Of a stretch of 64,000 bases of DNA, positions 1-12,115 are shown in pieces; the stretch's first letter is position 1, and every line of letters starts with the position of its first letter. The stretch comes from Bufo bufo. Taxonomy: Eukaryota; Chordata; Amphibia; Anura; Bufonidae. The stretch covers positions 784,492,772 to 784,556,771 of the forward strand of contig NC_053389.1 in the NCBI RefSeq assembly GCF_905171765.1, read 5' to 3'. A model generated the notes under the pieces. That model worked only from the letters and a program-made list of their open reading frames with translations, was not told the DNA's origin and made no database searches. A program made the position numbers and the translations under genes.

Positions 1-599
1 ATAGTCACCAGGCCAACTACATTTTAAAAAAAGGAGCTATCATGATAAGACAACTCTTAAAAAACATATGTTTCTTTATAGCCATAAGCTGTTTGTAGAT
101 CCAGCGAGTAACTAGCCAAAATCACCAGTTCTCTATAGCTGGATATAGACATTTTTGTCTATATCCAGCATGAAAATTTTCATGACATTTTGATTATAAC
201 CAACAAATCTAAAACTATCTCTGGATGTGACTTGGACCAGCATTGCAGTAACCACGAACGGCCCCTACACAGTGTACAGAGCTGTGCTTTTCCGGTTCCT
301 GGTTCTGAAGCACGACAACTCCTGAAAACAGCTGATTGAGCGGGACCTATGCAGGATGCATACGGCCGGTGTCCATGTTTTGCGGATCCATGCATGTGGT
401 CCGCAAAATGGACACAGCCATGTGAATGCCGCCTTATTATTAAACTTTATAGTATGGAAATCCTGATATTTAAGCATGCCACTAAAACAGTACATGCCAG
501 ATTAGCAGGGACTTACGTGAAAGTCAGGCACCTGGATGGCCCATAGGGGGTCTTTACTAGCTTGAAGATCATGGTCCCTAAAATGTTTATTCATATGTA
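1..599. other. Upstream intron of the LMX1-type gene
   Basis: No coding exon is seen. Positions 138-169 form a hairpin with 13-bp perfect arms (gctggatatagac / gtctatatccagc), directly followed by the palindrome catgaaaattttcatg at 169-184. Around 371-413 is a second imperfect inverted repeat around gcggatcc, of the CpG-rich style seen in several MITEs further along. The rest is AT-rich and unremarkable. Intronic status is inferred from the exon starting at 4505. Confidence 0.5.
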
Positions 600-1985
600 C
601 AGGTCCTTCTCAAAAAATTAGCATATTGTGATAAAGTTCATTATTTTCTGTAATGTACTGATAAACATTAGACTTTCATATATTTTAGATTCATTACACA
701 CAACTGAGGTAGTTCAAGCCTTTTCTTGTTTTAATATTGATGATTTTGCCATACAGCTCATGAAAACCCAAAATTCCTATCTCCAAAAATTAGCACATCA
801 TGAAAAGGTTCTCTAAACGAGCTATTAACCTAATCATCTGAATCAACTAATTAACTCTAAACACCTGCAAAAGATTCCTGAGGCTTTTAAAAACTTCCAG
901 CCTGGTTCATTACTCAAAACCACAATCATGGGTAAGACTGCCGACCTGACTGCTGTCCAGAAGGCCATCATTGACACCCTCAAGCAAGAGGGTAAGACAC
1001 AGAAAGAAATTTCTGAACGAATAGGCTGTTCCCAGAGTGCTGTATCAAGGCACCTCAGTGGGAAGTCTGTGGGAAGGAAAAAGTGTGGCAGAAAACGCTG
1101 CACAACGAGAAGAGGTGACCGGACCCTGAGGAAGATTGTGGAGAAGGACCGATTCCAGACCTTGGGGGACCTGCGGAAGCAGTGGACTGAGTCTGGAGGA
1201 AGACTGGGGAGAGGGAAAAGCCAAAATGCGTAAAGTCCAGTGTCAAGTACCCACAGTCAGTGATGGTCTGGGGTGCCATGTCAGCTGCTGGTGTTGGTCC
1301 ACTGTGTTTTATCAAGGGCAGGGTCAATGCAGCTAGCTATCAGGAGATTTTGGAGCACTTCATGCTTCCATCTGCTGAAAAGCTTTATGGAGATGAAGAT
1401 TTCATTTTTCAGCACGACCTGGCACCTGCTCACAGTGCCAAAACCACTGGTAAATGGTTTACTGACCATGGTATTACTGTGCTCAATTGGCCTGCCAACT
1501 CTCCTGACCTGAACCCCATAGAGAATCTGTGGGATATTGGGAAGAGAAAGTTGAGAGACGCAAGACCCAACACTCTGGATGAGCTTAAGGCCGCTATCGA
1601 AGCATCCTGGGCTTCTATAACACCTCAGCAGTGCCACAGGCTGATTGCCTCCATACCACGCCGCATTGAAGCAGTCATTTCTGCAAAAGGATTCCTGACC
1701 AAGTATTGAGTGCATAACTGAACTTAATTATTTAAAGGTTGATTTTTTTTGTATTAAAAACACTTTTCTTTTATTGGTCGGATGAAATATGCTAATTTTT
1801 GGAGATAGGAATTTTGGGTTTTCATGAGCTGTATGCCAAAATCATGAATATTAAAACAAGAAAAGGCTTGAACTACTTCAGTTGTGTGTAATGAATCTAA
1901 AATATATGAAAGTCTAATGTTTATCAGTACATTACAGAAAATAATGAACTTTATCACAATATGCTAATTTTTTGAGAAGGACCTG
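600..1985 (+). mobile_element. Tc1/mariner element, internally deleted, TA target duplication
   Basis: The element starts caggtccttctcaaaaaatt and ends with its reverse complement, flanked by TA at 598-599 and 1986-1987. The inverted termini are about 190 bp long and near identical (roughly 600-800 and 1793-1985), the long-TIR form of many vertebrate Tc1 elements. Total length is 1386 bp, shorter than the usual 1.5-1.6 kb, because the middle of the transposase gene is missing. Near identity of the termini suggests a fairly young, non-autonomous copy. Confidence 0.93.
928..1709 (+). pseudogene. Tc1-type transposase, two pieces joined by an internal deletion
   Basis: Tc1 transposases cut and paste their own DNA with a DDE/D catalytic domain. 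The first open piece (928-1233) begins MGKTADLTAVQKAIIDTLKQ and carries the paired-like helix-turn-helix (KEISERIGCSQSAVSRHL). The second (1260-1709) begins in the MVWGAMS segment and runs through the second catalytic Asp (FQHDLAPAHS) and the terminal DLNPIENLWD block to GFLTKY. The region between, which in the family holds the second HTH part and the first catalytic Asp, is absent, and the join near 1195-1250 changes frame. About 250 amino acids remain of the usual ~340. It cannot be active; its termini could still serve as substrate. Confidence 0.92.
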
Positions 1986-1987
1986 TA

Positions 1988-2903
1988 TATGGTGATTGAT
2001 GTCTTATGATTTGGGATTTCCAATATTCCTGATCCAGTTTTAGATTATTAATCGTTATTAATATTTGAGTTTAAGAAAAACATCACTGTATGTACCACCC
2101 AGTACAAGAAGTAATGATTCATACAGCAGGTTCTGCAAGGAGTTAACAGTGCTGAGGTCACAAAGTTGAAACTCGCTCCACTTGTGTTTGTATTGAAGAT
2201 TGACTTTATGAAGGTCAAGTTTAGCCCTGTGTACATAGGATGGATATTCTCTCTGCCTCCACATTTCCAATGCTTCATCACTAACTTTGAAGGGATGCCA
2301 GAGATGAAGAACAAGATAAAATCAGACACAAACCTACATGCTATTTTCTGTGGTAAACAGATGTATTTGGGTTTTATACTTGACTACAGATAATATGACA
2401 GTGGAGAAATATGGAGAAAATGTATCAAATTATTATTATTTTTTTTTTTTCGGTCAAAGGTGGCATTTTTGTCCAGATTCAAACTGTAGTTTCTTTTCTT
2501 CTTCTCCTCTTCTACAATAAAAAAAATTATAAATCTGCCAAAAAAGACAAATAAAATATTAAAAAACCCCAATAAAGTAAATTATTAATATGTTTAGTAA
2601 TTATATCAGTGACAGTGATTTGTCCTACATCAGATAAATTTTCACACATTGCAAAAGATATTTTTGGATTATTTTTCTGTGGTATTTTCATTCTCTTTTG
2701 ATTGTAGTAAAAGAAAGTCCAATTTCACATTCATCTGGGAAATACTCAGTTGATTGCTTTTCTGGGCCATGATTACAGATAGTGAACAATAATATTTTTT
2801 TGTTTGCAGGTCTGATAAACTTCTTGAAGATGGAATAGATGTGTAACATTGATGGTCTTTAGGGAAAAACTGTTGGAATCTGTTGATTTTGAACCATCTA
2901 ATG
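1988..2903. other. Intron sequence, no gene seen
   Basis: AT-rich single-copy-looking sequence. The short open frames show no family resemblance and no splice-site framed exon. A poly-T run at about 2440 and poly-A near 2520-2530 are the only notable compositions. The last 8 bases (atctaatg, 2896-2903) are the left target duplication of the following MITE. Confidence 0.4.
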
Positions 2904-3095
2904 CAGTGTTCCTCAACTCCAGTCCTCAGCGCCCACCTGTCGGTCATGTTTTCAGGATTTCCATAGTATGGAGCAGGTGATATACAGTAATTAGTGTCAA
3001 ATCGCATCAGTACCTACCACAGGTATTCATTCTGTGGGATATTCTCAAAACATGACCAGCAGGTGGGCCCTGAGGACTGGAGTTGAGGAACACTG
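2904..3095. mobile_element. Small hAT-type MITE with 8-bp target duplication
   Basis: A 192-bp element begins cagtgttcctcaactccagt and ends with the matching inverted sequence actggagttgaggaacactg. It is flanked by perfect 8-bp direct repeats atctaatg (2896-2903 and 3096-3103). The arms are about 55 bp. An 8-bp duplication and a CAG start are hallmarks of hAT elements. It has no coding capacity and was mobilised in trans. Confidence 0.9.
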
Positions 3096-3103
3096 ATCTA
3101 ATG

Positions 3104-4504
3104 TGTATGAGGGTCTACCCCACTATAACCTGCCAGCAGATCAAAGAAGACTTGGCCATGTTAGATTTTTTTTTTTTTTTTCCAGCAGGACATAAGCCTC
3201 TTCCCAATGAAATATGGTAGTGTAGAAATAAATATCTGTCGCCCAAATGAGGGTTCAGGCTCACAGCAGTCTCATGTGTATGGCCACCTAGAGGAAGATA
3301 TCTGTTGCAATCGCTGAAGCACTGTTGCCCAGTTGGTCATGCAGATGACAGCTGTGTCCTGCATAGTAAGTACTTTGGGGGGAACTTATTAAGCCCTGAA
3401 CACCAGAATTCTAGCAGGATTTTTTGAGGGTCAGTTTTGCGACTTGTTGTTGTGAAAAGTTGGATAGAATTTCAGAATAGATCACTTTTGTGTGACATGA
3501 AGAACAACTTTTTAAAAAGTCGCAAAAAAACCTGCAACAGGCCATACTTTTACTAAAATAGACACAACCACATTGCACTTGAGCCAAACTTATTATTACT
3601 GTGTGCCATCTTCATAAATTAGGCACAGTGTGTATATCAACTCAACTTCATTCTAAAAACTAATCTCAGATACACCTACAATGAAAAATTCCCCTCTTTG
3701 TCTGTAGATAACTAGCAGTTAAAGTTGGCAGCAAATATAAGATAGCTCCCTACTGATATAAAACTGCACACTTGACTGATCCATGCATCCAAATTTATTA
3801 GAGAGTTGTGAGACGATTGTCAGTAGAACAATTCAACAAATATCCTAAGCTTATGACCATTTTTATGGTCTTCCTCTATTTGCAAACACAAACCTGAGCT
3901 TTATGGTTTAGGATGAGGAGAATTCCTAGGGATAGGATCATAGAGTTGATAATCTTGACTATTGAGGGAACCCCTGACAACCGATTTTCCAATTGTTCCC
4001 TTCTCTCTTGTGGAACTATCTCTTCTCATAGTAACTAAATTTCATGATGTGGCACCAAATGTTTCATCGGAATCCAATGTTCAATTATGTAGATGAAAAT
4101 CACCTTGGATGAACACAAGAACTTTCAATATATTGTCAGTTTCTTAGCTATTGGTGCAATCATTCCCATCTCCTATACATACTTCATGGTGTAACCCACC
4201 AACAACCCCATAGTGCCCTTATCTGTTACTTGTAGTAAAGCTCAGAGGATAATTTTCCAACTGATCATTCTTCTATGGTGGAACATATCTCTTCACAAAG
4301 TAATTAAAGCTGACCACATGCCACCAAATTCTCTAGCCAAATCTGAATTTTCAGAGGTTGATGTGAGCACTTTGGATGACTAGAAAAAAGTTCAACATTC
4401 TGTAAGCAATCGTTCTCTTTTCTTATAGGACACATCTGATAAGGATTTATTGTGGTGGTCATATAAAATCTAAACATTAAGCAGCTTTCCATATTTTATT
4501 TCAG
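3104..4504. other. Intron sequence upstream of the LIM1 exon
   Basis: No coding exon or clear repeat boundary is seen. A poly-T run lies near 3165-3182. The last ~20 bases before the exon form a pyrimidine-rich 3' splice site ending tttatttcag (AG at 4503-4504). Regulatory sequence may exist here but cannot be recognised from one genome. Confidence 0.4.
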
Positions 4505-4685
4505 ATCATAAGACAAATGACCTGTGTGCAGGTTGTGGATGCACTATCTCAGACCGGTTCCTTCTCAGAGTGAATGACAGACCTTGGCATGAGTGCTGTG
4601 TTAAATGTGCAGCCTGCCTAAAAACCCTATCTGGGACGTGTTATTATCGTAACCGTCAGCTGTACTGCAAAGAAGACTATGAAAA
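4505..4685 (+). CDS. lmx1-like: LMX1-family LIM-homeobox gene: exon encoding LIM domain 1
   Basis: LMX1 proteins are nuclear LIM-homeodomain transcription factors used in dorsal limb, roof plate and midbrain dopaminergic neuron patterning. This 181-nt exon has acceptor ttatttcag|at and donor gaaaa|gtaagt. It reads 2 nt + 59 codons + 2 nt. A complete LIM zinc-finger pair is visible: C7-x2-C10, H28-x2-C31-x2-C34-x2-C37, C54-x2-D57 (exon codon numbers), with the LMX1-typical string [11 protein letters not shown] and the end LYCKEDYEK before the intron. The split Lys codon (aa|g) joins exactly to the exon at 61503 as YEK-LFATKC, the position where LMX1 genes divide their LIM domains. Residues are mixed between LMX1A (LLR.ND, YEKLFA) and LMX1B (CAAC), and several match neither, so the paralog is left open. 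Confidence 0.9.
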
Positions 4686-4691
4686 GTAAGT

Positions 4692-5139
4692 GTGCATCAT
4701 TATGGAAATACTATTAGCAAAACATATTAGTAGGGTTTTCATGAATTAGTATTGTGCAGAAACATCTGAATTACTTTTTATTTTCTGAATTGTGTGTAAA
4801 AGGGTAATTTGTCAGATTGGCTAAGGCTTCACAAAATGAATGGGGCCAGGGTTTTTTACAGGTGCCACAGCCATATATGAGTTTGCTCCCAGGTTTGAAC
4901 CAGTAGAGAAATGGAACATAATATTGAGGAAGGAATTGTTGGTATTTATTTGCATGGGTTTGTTGTGTATGTACTACAGTTAGTGGAACACTAAAAGTAC
5001 AAAAGAATGCTAAAAGTAAACCAGAAATATAGCTACCTTCCCACTTTATCAGTCTGCAGTATTTTCTGTGGGACCCCAACGGAAACAGGTTTGTAGAAAT
5101 CCTAAACAGATTAATCTACTACTAATCTTCTCCATGGGT
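4692..5139. other. Intron sequence after the LIM1 exon, no gene seen
   Basis: This stretch has no repeat ends, exons or RNA genes that I can recognise. Open frames on the minus strand are short and lack any domain signature. Confidence 0.35.
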
Positions 5140-8100
5140 GGCTTTGAACCAAAGGGACGATTCACGAACGGGATCGCATGAACGTGATCAAATGTTCGTG
5201 AACCAAAAGCTCACGGCGGGGCCCATTCACTTTAATAGCAGGCGAACCTGAAAAACCTTCAGATCATTATTGCAGCCACCAAATACTTACAAGAAGTGCA
5301 CAAATCGTCCCACAACATGGACAGTGACATCCAAGAGGGGGATCAATGGCAAAAATTCCCACAAAAAATATGTATTTTTATCAGGGGCCATTTTTATGCG
5401 TCTTTTAGGGAAACTCTCAAAAATGTGGCCTGCTGGAGCCTAGAAAATTTATATTTTAGGCCACGGGAGTATGGGCCCCAAAAATTAGGCATTCACCTGA
5501 CAGAAAACATCAAGTGATTATGTGGCTGGCGGTACATTAGACGGTCATTGGATATCAATTTTACTGCAGGCCAGTACAAATAGATGTCAAATACATATGT
5601 TTAAAAGAACAAAAAATATAAAATTGGATTAAAAACATCGCTAACGAAATCCCCCCTCTTGAAAAAAAACCAAATGATAATAGTTGAAATTTGATAACAC
5701 GTGGTCGTCGTCAACAAGTGTTGAATTCCTCCGAGGTTCCAAACATTAGGCATTCATCGGATAGAAAAGGCCTTTTATGCCGCTGTATTTACATAAGAGA
5801 GGGAGCATTATTCGTTCTGGGTGGTGGCGGATATTTGAGTGCTGTCATAAGGAAATTCAATTAAACATGGTCGTCACAGGTGTTGAATTCCTCCGAGATC
5901 TATGCCTCATTCATTTTTAGAAATGTCACGGTCACGATCGCCCCTGCTGCGCTGAACGTCCTTTCGGACAGGACACTCGACGAGGGGCAAGCCAAGAGTT
6001 CCATGGCAAATTGTGCCAGCTCTGGCCACAGGTCAAGCCTGCACACCCAGTCGTCCAGGGGTTCCTCGCTTCTCAGAGCGTCCACATCGGCCGTTAAACC
6101 GATGTAGTCGGACACCTGTCGGTCTAGGCATTCCCTGAGGCTGGATCCGGAGGCCGGCTGTCGATGGGTTGGTTGCAAGAATGATCTCATATCCGAAGGG
6201 ACCAACACATCTTCAAACCGCCCTCTTCTTGCAGGCGTAGTAGGATTGGTACCCACAACTGTTACTCTGTGGGCGGAAATTCCTCTGCCAGTGCCCGCAA
6301 CAGCAGAATGCAGCATCTCTCGTAGCAAGGCCTGGAAATGCTGCATTATGACAGGCCTCTGTGATGCTGGTAACATGACCGCCATTTTGTGTTTGTACCC
6401 GGGGTCTAAGTACGTTGCCACCCAGTACTGGTCCTTTCCCTTTATGCTTTTTATATGGGGGTCCCTCTTCAAACACTGGAGCATGAAGGCCCCCATTTGC
6501 ACTAAATTGGAAGCGGTGGAGCGCCCTGGCTCCTGCTCATCGCCCAGGAGAATGTCGTCCTTGGTCTCCTCCCCCCATCCACGGACAACATCAGTGATCC
6601 CAGAAAAGTTTAAAGCCTGCTCTTCTTGCTCCTCCTCCTCCCCCCAGGCACCTCTTACTCCTCTTCAGACTCCTGCTGACTTGTCTCAGATGGAGTAGCC
6701 CCCCTGGGAATTCATTCAGCATTGCGACTTCCTCATCTTCCTGCTCCTGCTCCTCGATGGCTTGATCAATGACACGACACAATGCACGCTCCAGAAAGAA
6801 GGCGTAAGGTACGATTTCACTGATAGCGCCCTGGCTGCGACTGACCAGTTTGTTGATCTCATCAAATGGCAGCAGAAGTCTGCATGCGTCACGCATGAGC
6901 AGCCACTTGCGTGGTGAAAAAAAAACAAGCTCCCCAGAACCTGTCCTGCCGCAGAGTTCGTACAGGTAGTCGTTAATGGCACATTTCTGCTGGAGAAGCC
7001 TATCAAGCATATACAAGGTGGATTTCCTTAAGGAGCAAGTGGTGTCACCGCTTAACGTCAGCAAGGCGAGCCATGGCAGTGTAAGAACTTCTAAAATGGG
7101 CAGAGATTTTCCTGGCCTGCCGCAGGACGTCCTGGACCCCCGGGTATTTGGCAACGAATCGCTGCACGACTAAGTTCAGGACGTGTGCCATGCACGGCAC
7201 GTGTGTCATTTTGCCCTGGTTCAGCACGCTGAGCAGATTGGCACCGTTGTTGCACACCACTTTCCCAACTGTCAAATTTAGCGGGTTAGCCACTGATAGG
7301 CATGTGACTGCAGAGCTGAAAGGAGTGCAGGACCGGTGTGGCTCTTGGCTTCCAGGCACAACAGCACAGCATGGCAACGTCTCACCTGGCATGTCGAATA
7401 GGTTCTGGGGAGATAAGGGTGGGTGCAGCAGAAGAGGCGGTAGCAGTGGAAAAGGAAGAGTCAGCCGAGGAGGAGACGCAGGATGGAGTAGGAGGAGGAG
7501 AAGAAGAGGCAGGCCTGCATGCCATCCGTGGTGGTAACACCAAATCCACATGGGTGCCACAGGTTACATGCTTGACGGCCATCAGAAGGTTCACTCAGTG
7601 GGCAGTAAAAGTTATGTACCTTCCCTGCCCGTGTTTGCTAGACCATGTGTCTGTGGTCAGATGTATCTTGGCAGCGACACTGTGTGCAAGAGATAAATTC
7701 ACTTGCCACTGAACGTGGCCATATAGCTCTGGGATGCCTTTCGGGGAGCAATATTTTCTTCTGGGGACCTTCCATTGCGGTGTGGTGTGCCAATGGCCAC
7801 AAATTCTAAAGGCCTCCGAGTCCACCAATTTATATGGCAGTAGTTGGCGGGCTAGCAGTTCCGACAAGCCAGCGGTCAGCCGTTGAGCAAGAGGATTATC
7901 CGGCGTCATCATTTTTTTACACTCGGACATTTGGGCCACGGAAGCCTGCCTTCTGCCAGATGAATGCGACGACGGCACGGTGGATGGTGGAGTGGAGGAC
8001 GAATGGGAGGAGAGAGGAGAAGGAGAAGAGGCATGATGTGGAGCACCAATAGTGTGGCTTTGTGGGTTCTGACAACATTGCTCCCACTGGGCTCGGTGAT

Positions 8101-9479
8101 GGGAGGCCAGGTGCCTTCTTAAGGTGGTTGTCCCTAGGTGAGTGTTAGGCTTACCGCGACTTATGCATTGACAGCACAGGCTGCAGATGGCAACATTATT
8201 ATCAGCAACTGACAAGTTAAAAAAAGCCCACACTGCGGAGCCATGTGCTTGCGTCCCGGAAGCGCAAGATGTGACCGTGCATGGTGGATGGCTCGTTCCA
8301 TATACATTTGCAGTCTGCTTTTTGCTGCCTGTGCACTGTAAGTTCTGCCTGCTTCTCCCCCCAATCTGCTGCTCCGTCTCTCCCTCTGAACTCTCCTCCT
8401 CTTCCTCTCTTGTGGGCACCCACGTGACGTCCATCAACACGTCATCATCGTCACCTTCACCATCATTGACATTAGAGATCTCGGAGTAGGCAGCAACAGT
8501 GGGGACCACCCTCCTTGGGCTAATCTGGGTACTGTCGTCAGACCGCTGGGTGGCGGCCGTTGCTACCTCCTCTTCATCATCCAATGGCAAGAATGGCCAT
8601 AGGTAAGGTCTGGGAATTGATGGAAAAATAATTCCTCTGACTTGTGGAGGGGCTATGGTGGTGATGGTGTTTTTGGGGGTGCACACAGCAGAGAGTGAGG
8701 AGGGTGCAGATACAGAGGATGAGGAGGGTGCAGAAGTGGAAGGCTGAGTGAGCCACTTAACCAACTCTGGTGCGTCCCTTGACGTAATCGCACGCACCTT
8801 CTCCAACTTCCCACTTAGGCTCCGGCCTGGTGCACCTGCCCGACCCCTACAATCAGGGGAGGGCTGGCAGCCTTAGTCCTGGAGGGCAAATCCAGTCAAG
8901 TGGCCCATTTTAGCCCCGCCCATTATTAAAAGCCCCTCCTACATATAATAGGCCACTCCCAACAAACACTGTACAGCTAAAATTCTATTGTTGAGGCCTG
9001 TCTCTACACATCATACAGAGAGGGGAGGCTGGTCCTGGCTGCACTGCCTGCTTCACATTATACAATAGACAGCAGGCTACAGCCAGGAAGCTCCTCTGCT
9101 CTCCTCCCTCCCCAGATCCTGCTCAACGCCTGTGGTTCCCCCACCATCTGCCACCCGCCCGTGGCCTGCTGCCCCTTTTGGCCGTCTTCACCCAGCTCTG
9201 AATCCTCCTTCTGCAAATGGCAGGGGGAGGAGCCGGAGCATCTCCTCTCCTACATAGCACCTCATATCTCTTACATCCAGTGATGTCACCTTTGGTGTAG
9301 ACGTTCTCTTTCCTCATCTTCTCCATTCAGACCAGACTGCCATGATGATTTTTCAGCCATCTCCCGTCTCTGCAGAGATTGATAAACAGATATTAGTTTC
9401 CCACATTTCCATCATCTTCTGAACACCCTTTCCTGCCACCCCCAATACTATACTGCAGAAACAGTCCCCCTGGAATTGC

Positions 9480-10420
9480 TACTACCACACAGATAGTGCC
9501 CCCTTCAACAATTATTGGCACACAGTGCTCTAAAAAAAAAAACTGCGCCCAGACACTAATAGTATAAAGATAATGTCCACCAAAAATAATTGTGCTAAGC
9601 TGATACTATGCCAGGGTGCCCCCAAAGTAACAGTGCTCCCCAAAATCCAACCAATAGAAATAATTATCTGCCAGAGCACACTTAGTAGTAATAGTGCTCC
9701 TATAGTGCCCATACTAGTAATCATGTTCCTCATAGCCCCCCAGTAGTAGTAAAGCTCCCCATAATACCTCCTAGTAGTAATAATTCTCCCTATAATATGA
9801 CAGTACATGAAATACCCCCGCTTAGTGCCCGCAGTTGAGCTAATGTCCCCATATTGTATGCCAGTATAAAATACCCCTATATAGTGCCCCAGTTAATGCC
9901 CTCATAGTGCTACTCTCCCCCTTCCCCATAGTGTCCCCCATAATATGCCAGTAAAAAAATGCCCCTTCTTAGTGCCCTCAGCAGATGTCCCTAAAGTGCT
10001 CCTCTCCCCCATAATGTGCCAGTAAAAAATGCCCCTTCTTAGTGCCACTATATACCCCAATAGTGCTCCACTCCCCCATAGTGCCCCAAATAATGCCCCA
10101 TATTGCTGCTCTCCCCTATAGTGCCTCCCTCCCCTATAGTGCCTCCTATAATGTGCCAGTAAAAAATGCCCCCTTAGTGCCACCAAATGCCATAGTGCCC
10201 CCCATAATGTGCCAATAAAAAAGGCCCCTTTAAAGCCCCCAAATAATGCCCCTATAGTGACACCAGATGCCCCATGGTGCCTCTCACCCCTATAGTTCCC
10301 CCATAATGTGCCAATAATTTAAAAAAAGCCCCTTTAGAGCCCCCAGATACCCCTATAGTGCTCCTCTCCCCCATGGTGCCCCCCCATAATGTGCCAGTAA
10401 GAAATGCCCCCATAGTGCCA
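9480..10420. repeat. Degenerate tandem repeat (atagtgccc / aatgtgccagtaaaaaatgcccc)
   Basis: Many imperfect copies of short words, atagtgcccc and ataatgtgccagtaaaaaatgcccc, follow each other with variable spacing. The pattern becomes more regular toward the right and merges into the minisatellite at 10420. Open frames here translate to low-complexity strings and are not genes. Confidence 0.75.
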
Positions 10421-11390
10421 GCTCCCCTCCATAGTGCCAGCTCCCTTCATAGTTCCAGCTCCCCCCATAGTTCCAGCTCCCCCCCATAGTGTCAGCCCCC
10501 CATAGTGTCAGCACCCCCATAGTGCCAGCCCCCCCATAGTGCCAGCCCCCCCATTGTGCCAGGTCCCCCATAGTCACAGCTCCCCCCCATAGTGCCAGCC
10601 CCCCATAGTGCCAGCCCTCTTCCCCCTATAGTGCCAGCTCCCCATAGTGCCAGCCCTCTTCCCCCTATAGTGCCAGCTCCCCCATAGTGACAGCTCCCCC
10701 CCCATAGTGCCAGCTCCCCCCATAGTGCTAGCCCCCCCATAGTGCCAGCTCCCCCCATAGTGCCAGCCCCCCATAGGGCCAGCTCCCCCCATAGTGCCAG
10801 GTCCCCCATAGTCACAGCTCCCCCCTTAGTGCCAGCCCTCTTCCCCCCATAGTGACAGCTCCCCCATAGTGCCAGCCCCCCCATAGTGCCAGCTCCCCCC
10901 ATAGTGCCAGCTCCCCCATAGTGCCAGCTCCCCCCATAGTGCCAGCTCCCCCAATAGTGCCAGCTCCCCCCATTGTGCCAGCCCCCATTGTGCCAGCCCT
11001 CTTCCCCCTATAGTGCCAGCTCCCCCATAGTGCCAGCCCCCCCCATAGTGCCAGTTCCCCCATAGTACCAGCCCCCCCATAGTGCCAGCTCCCTCCCATA
11101 GTGCCAGCTCCCCCATAGTGTCAGCCCCCCATAGTGTCAGCACCCCCATAGTGCCAGCCCCCCACAGTGCCAGTCCCCCCATAGTGCCAGCCCCCGCATA
11201 GTGCCAGCCCACGCATAGTGCCAGCTTCCCCCATAGTGCCAGCTCCCCCATAGTGCCAGCCCCCCCATAGTGCCAGCCCCCCCATAGTGCCAGCTCCCCC
11301 CATAGTGCCATCCCCCCATAGTGCCAGTTCCCTCCCATAGTGCCAGCCCCCCATTGTGCCAGCCCTCTTCCCCCTATAGTGCCAGCCCCC
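10420..11390. repeat. Minisatellite, ~17-18 bp unit (ccccccatagtgccagct)
   Basis: Roughly 55 tandem copies of a 16-19-bp unit with the invariant core catagtgccag and a C-run of varying length. Longer variants containing ccctcttccccctatagtg recur, for example near 10615, 10650, 10995 and 11365, showing a second layer of duplication. Because the unit length is often near 18 bp, long minus-strand open frames (Trp-His-Tyr-Gly-Gly-rich) arise by chance. Confidence 0.95.
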
Positions 11391-12115
11391 CCCATCGCGC
11401 TGCCTGAGCCGGCCTTTGATAGGCTGCAGGCATTAGTGCCTGCTGCCTATCAGAAGAACAGGGGAGGGAGACGCCTCTCCCTCCCCTGCCCCACAGCACA
11501 GCTGAATGAATAAGGAGATGAGCGCTTCCACAATGGAAGCGCTCATCTCCTACTGCCCACCACCACTGCTGCCCGTCACAATTATATCCAGGGCCGCGCC
11601 ACCTGTGGTGATCGGCGGTGCGGCCCTGAGGAATAAAAAAATAATAATTGCCTCCCTGCCCCCCGGCCCAGCCCGCCCCTGCCTACAACCCCTGCGGAAT
11701 GGCAGGCCTCCTACTCTGCCTGTCATTTTCAAAATGACCCTGTGACAAAGTCCCTATAGAAGAGCAGTATTTCTGGAAGCAGGTATATAGAACCGCTTAA
11801 TGATTATTTGCTGGAAGTAGGTATACCAAACACCTTAATCAGTTTTTTGGTGGGCAACTGTTATATCACACCAGTTGAAATTATTTGTTCAAATAGCGTT
11901 TGTCCCTCTGTATAGCTGTGGTATCTCAGCAGAACCGCACACAACTGCTGCAAATTACAAATGTAATATATGGAAATTATATTATAGGTATATCACACCC
12001 CTACCTCAATCATACCAGTTGAAATTATTTGTTCTAATAGCATTTGTCCCTCTATAGCTGGGGTATCTCAGCAGAACCGTACACAACTCCTGCAAATTAC
12101 AAATGTACTATATGG

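Larger units (their letters stand above)
8854..11681. mobile_element. hAT-type element carrying minisatellite, inserted in the hAT1 transposase
   Basis: Termini are caggggagggctggc and gcccagcccgcccctg. Flanks are cctacaat (8846-8853) and cctacaac (11682-11689), an 8-bp target duplication with one change. Removing the element plus one duplication restores a continuous hAT1 frame (GCRGRAGAPGRSLSGK), which confirms both limits. The interior has no transposase: 8900-9480 is non-coding, 9480-11390 is tandem repeat, and 11395-11681 is CpG-rich with a 17-bp-arm hairpin at 11514-11550. It is a non-autonomous element. Confidence 0.88.
5900..11735 (-). pseudogene. hAT1 transposase relic (BED finger + RNase H-like + hAT dimerisation), frameshifted
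   Basis: Read on the minus strand, the protein starts near 11732 (MTGRVGG), is cut at 11682 by the inserted element, and resumes at 8853 with GRAGAPGRSLSGKLEKVRAI. A BED-type zinc finger (ICSLC ... RRHLASHH) lies near 8200-8350. The segment TTDTWSSKHGQG (about 7630-7660) holds the first catalytic Asp. Further pieces at 7045-7560, 6591-7154 and 5900-6502 are offset by frameshifts. The block normally reading VVCDNG here reads VVCNNG, so the second catalytic Asp is replaced by Asn. The C-terminal dimerisation block (DWVCRLDLWPELAQF ... SVLSERTFSAAG) is present but lacks about 15 residues before FLKMNEA. This is a dead copy, more decayed than hAT2a. Confidence 0.88.
5140..12115 (-). mobile_element. 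hAT1: decayed hAT element (minus strand), interrupted by a second element
   Basis: This block holds a broken hAT transposase on the minus strand, 3' non-coding sequence (about 5140-5890) and 5' non-coding sequence (about 11736-12115). The 3' part has paired CpG-rich words such as gttcgtgaacc and gatcgcatgaacgtgatc near 5155-5205. The 5' part has two ~144-bp-spaced copies of a segment starting ttgaaattatttgttc (about 11876 and 12020). A 2828-bp foreign element (8854-11681) splits the coding region near its start. I cannot place the outer ends or a target duplication, so limits are approximate. Confidence 0.7.

Noticed and set aside
10353..11395. Minus-strand open frames rich in Trp-His-Tyr-Gly-Gly
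   Set aside because: Translation of the 18-bp C-rich minisatellite; several frames are open at once.
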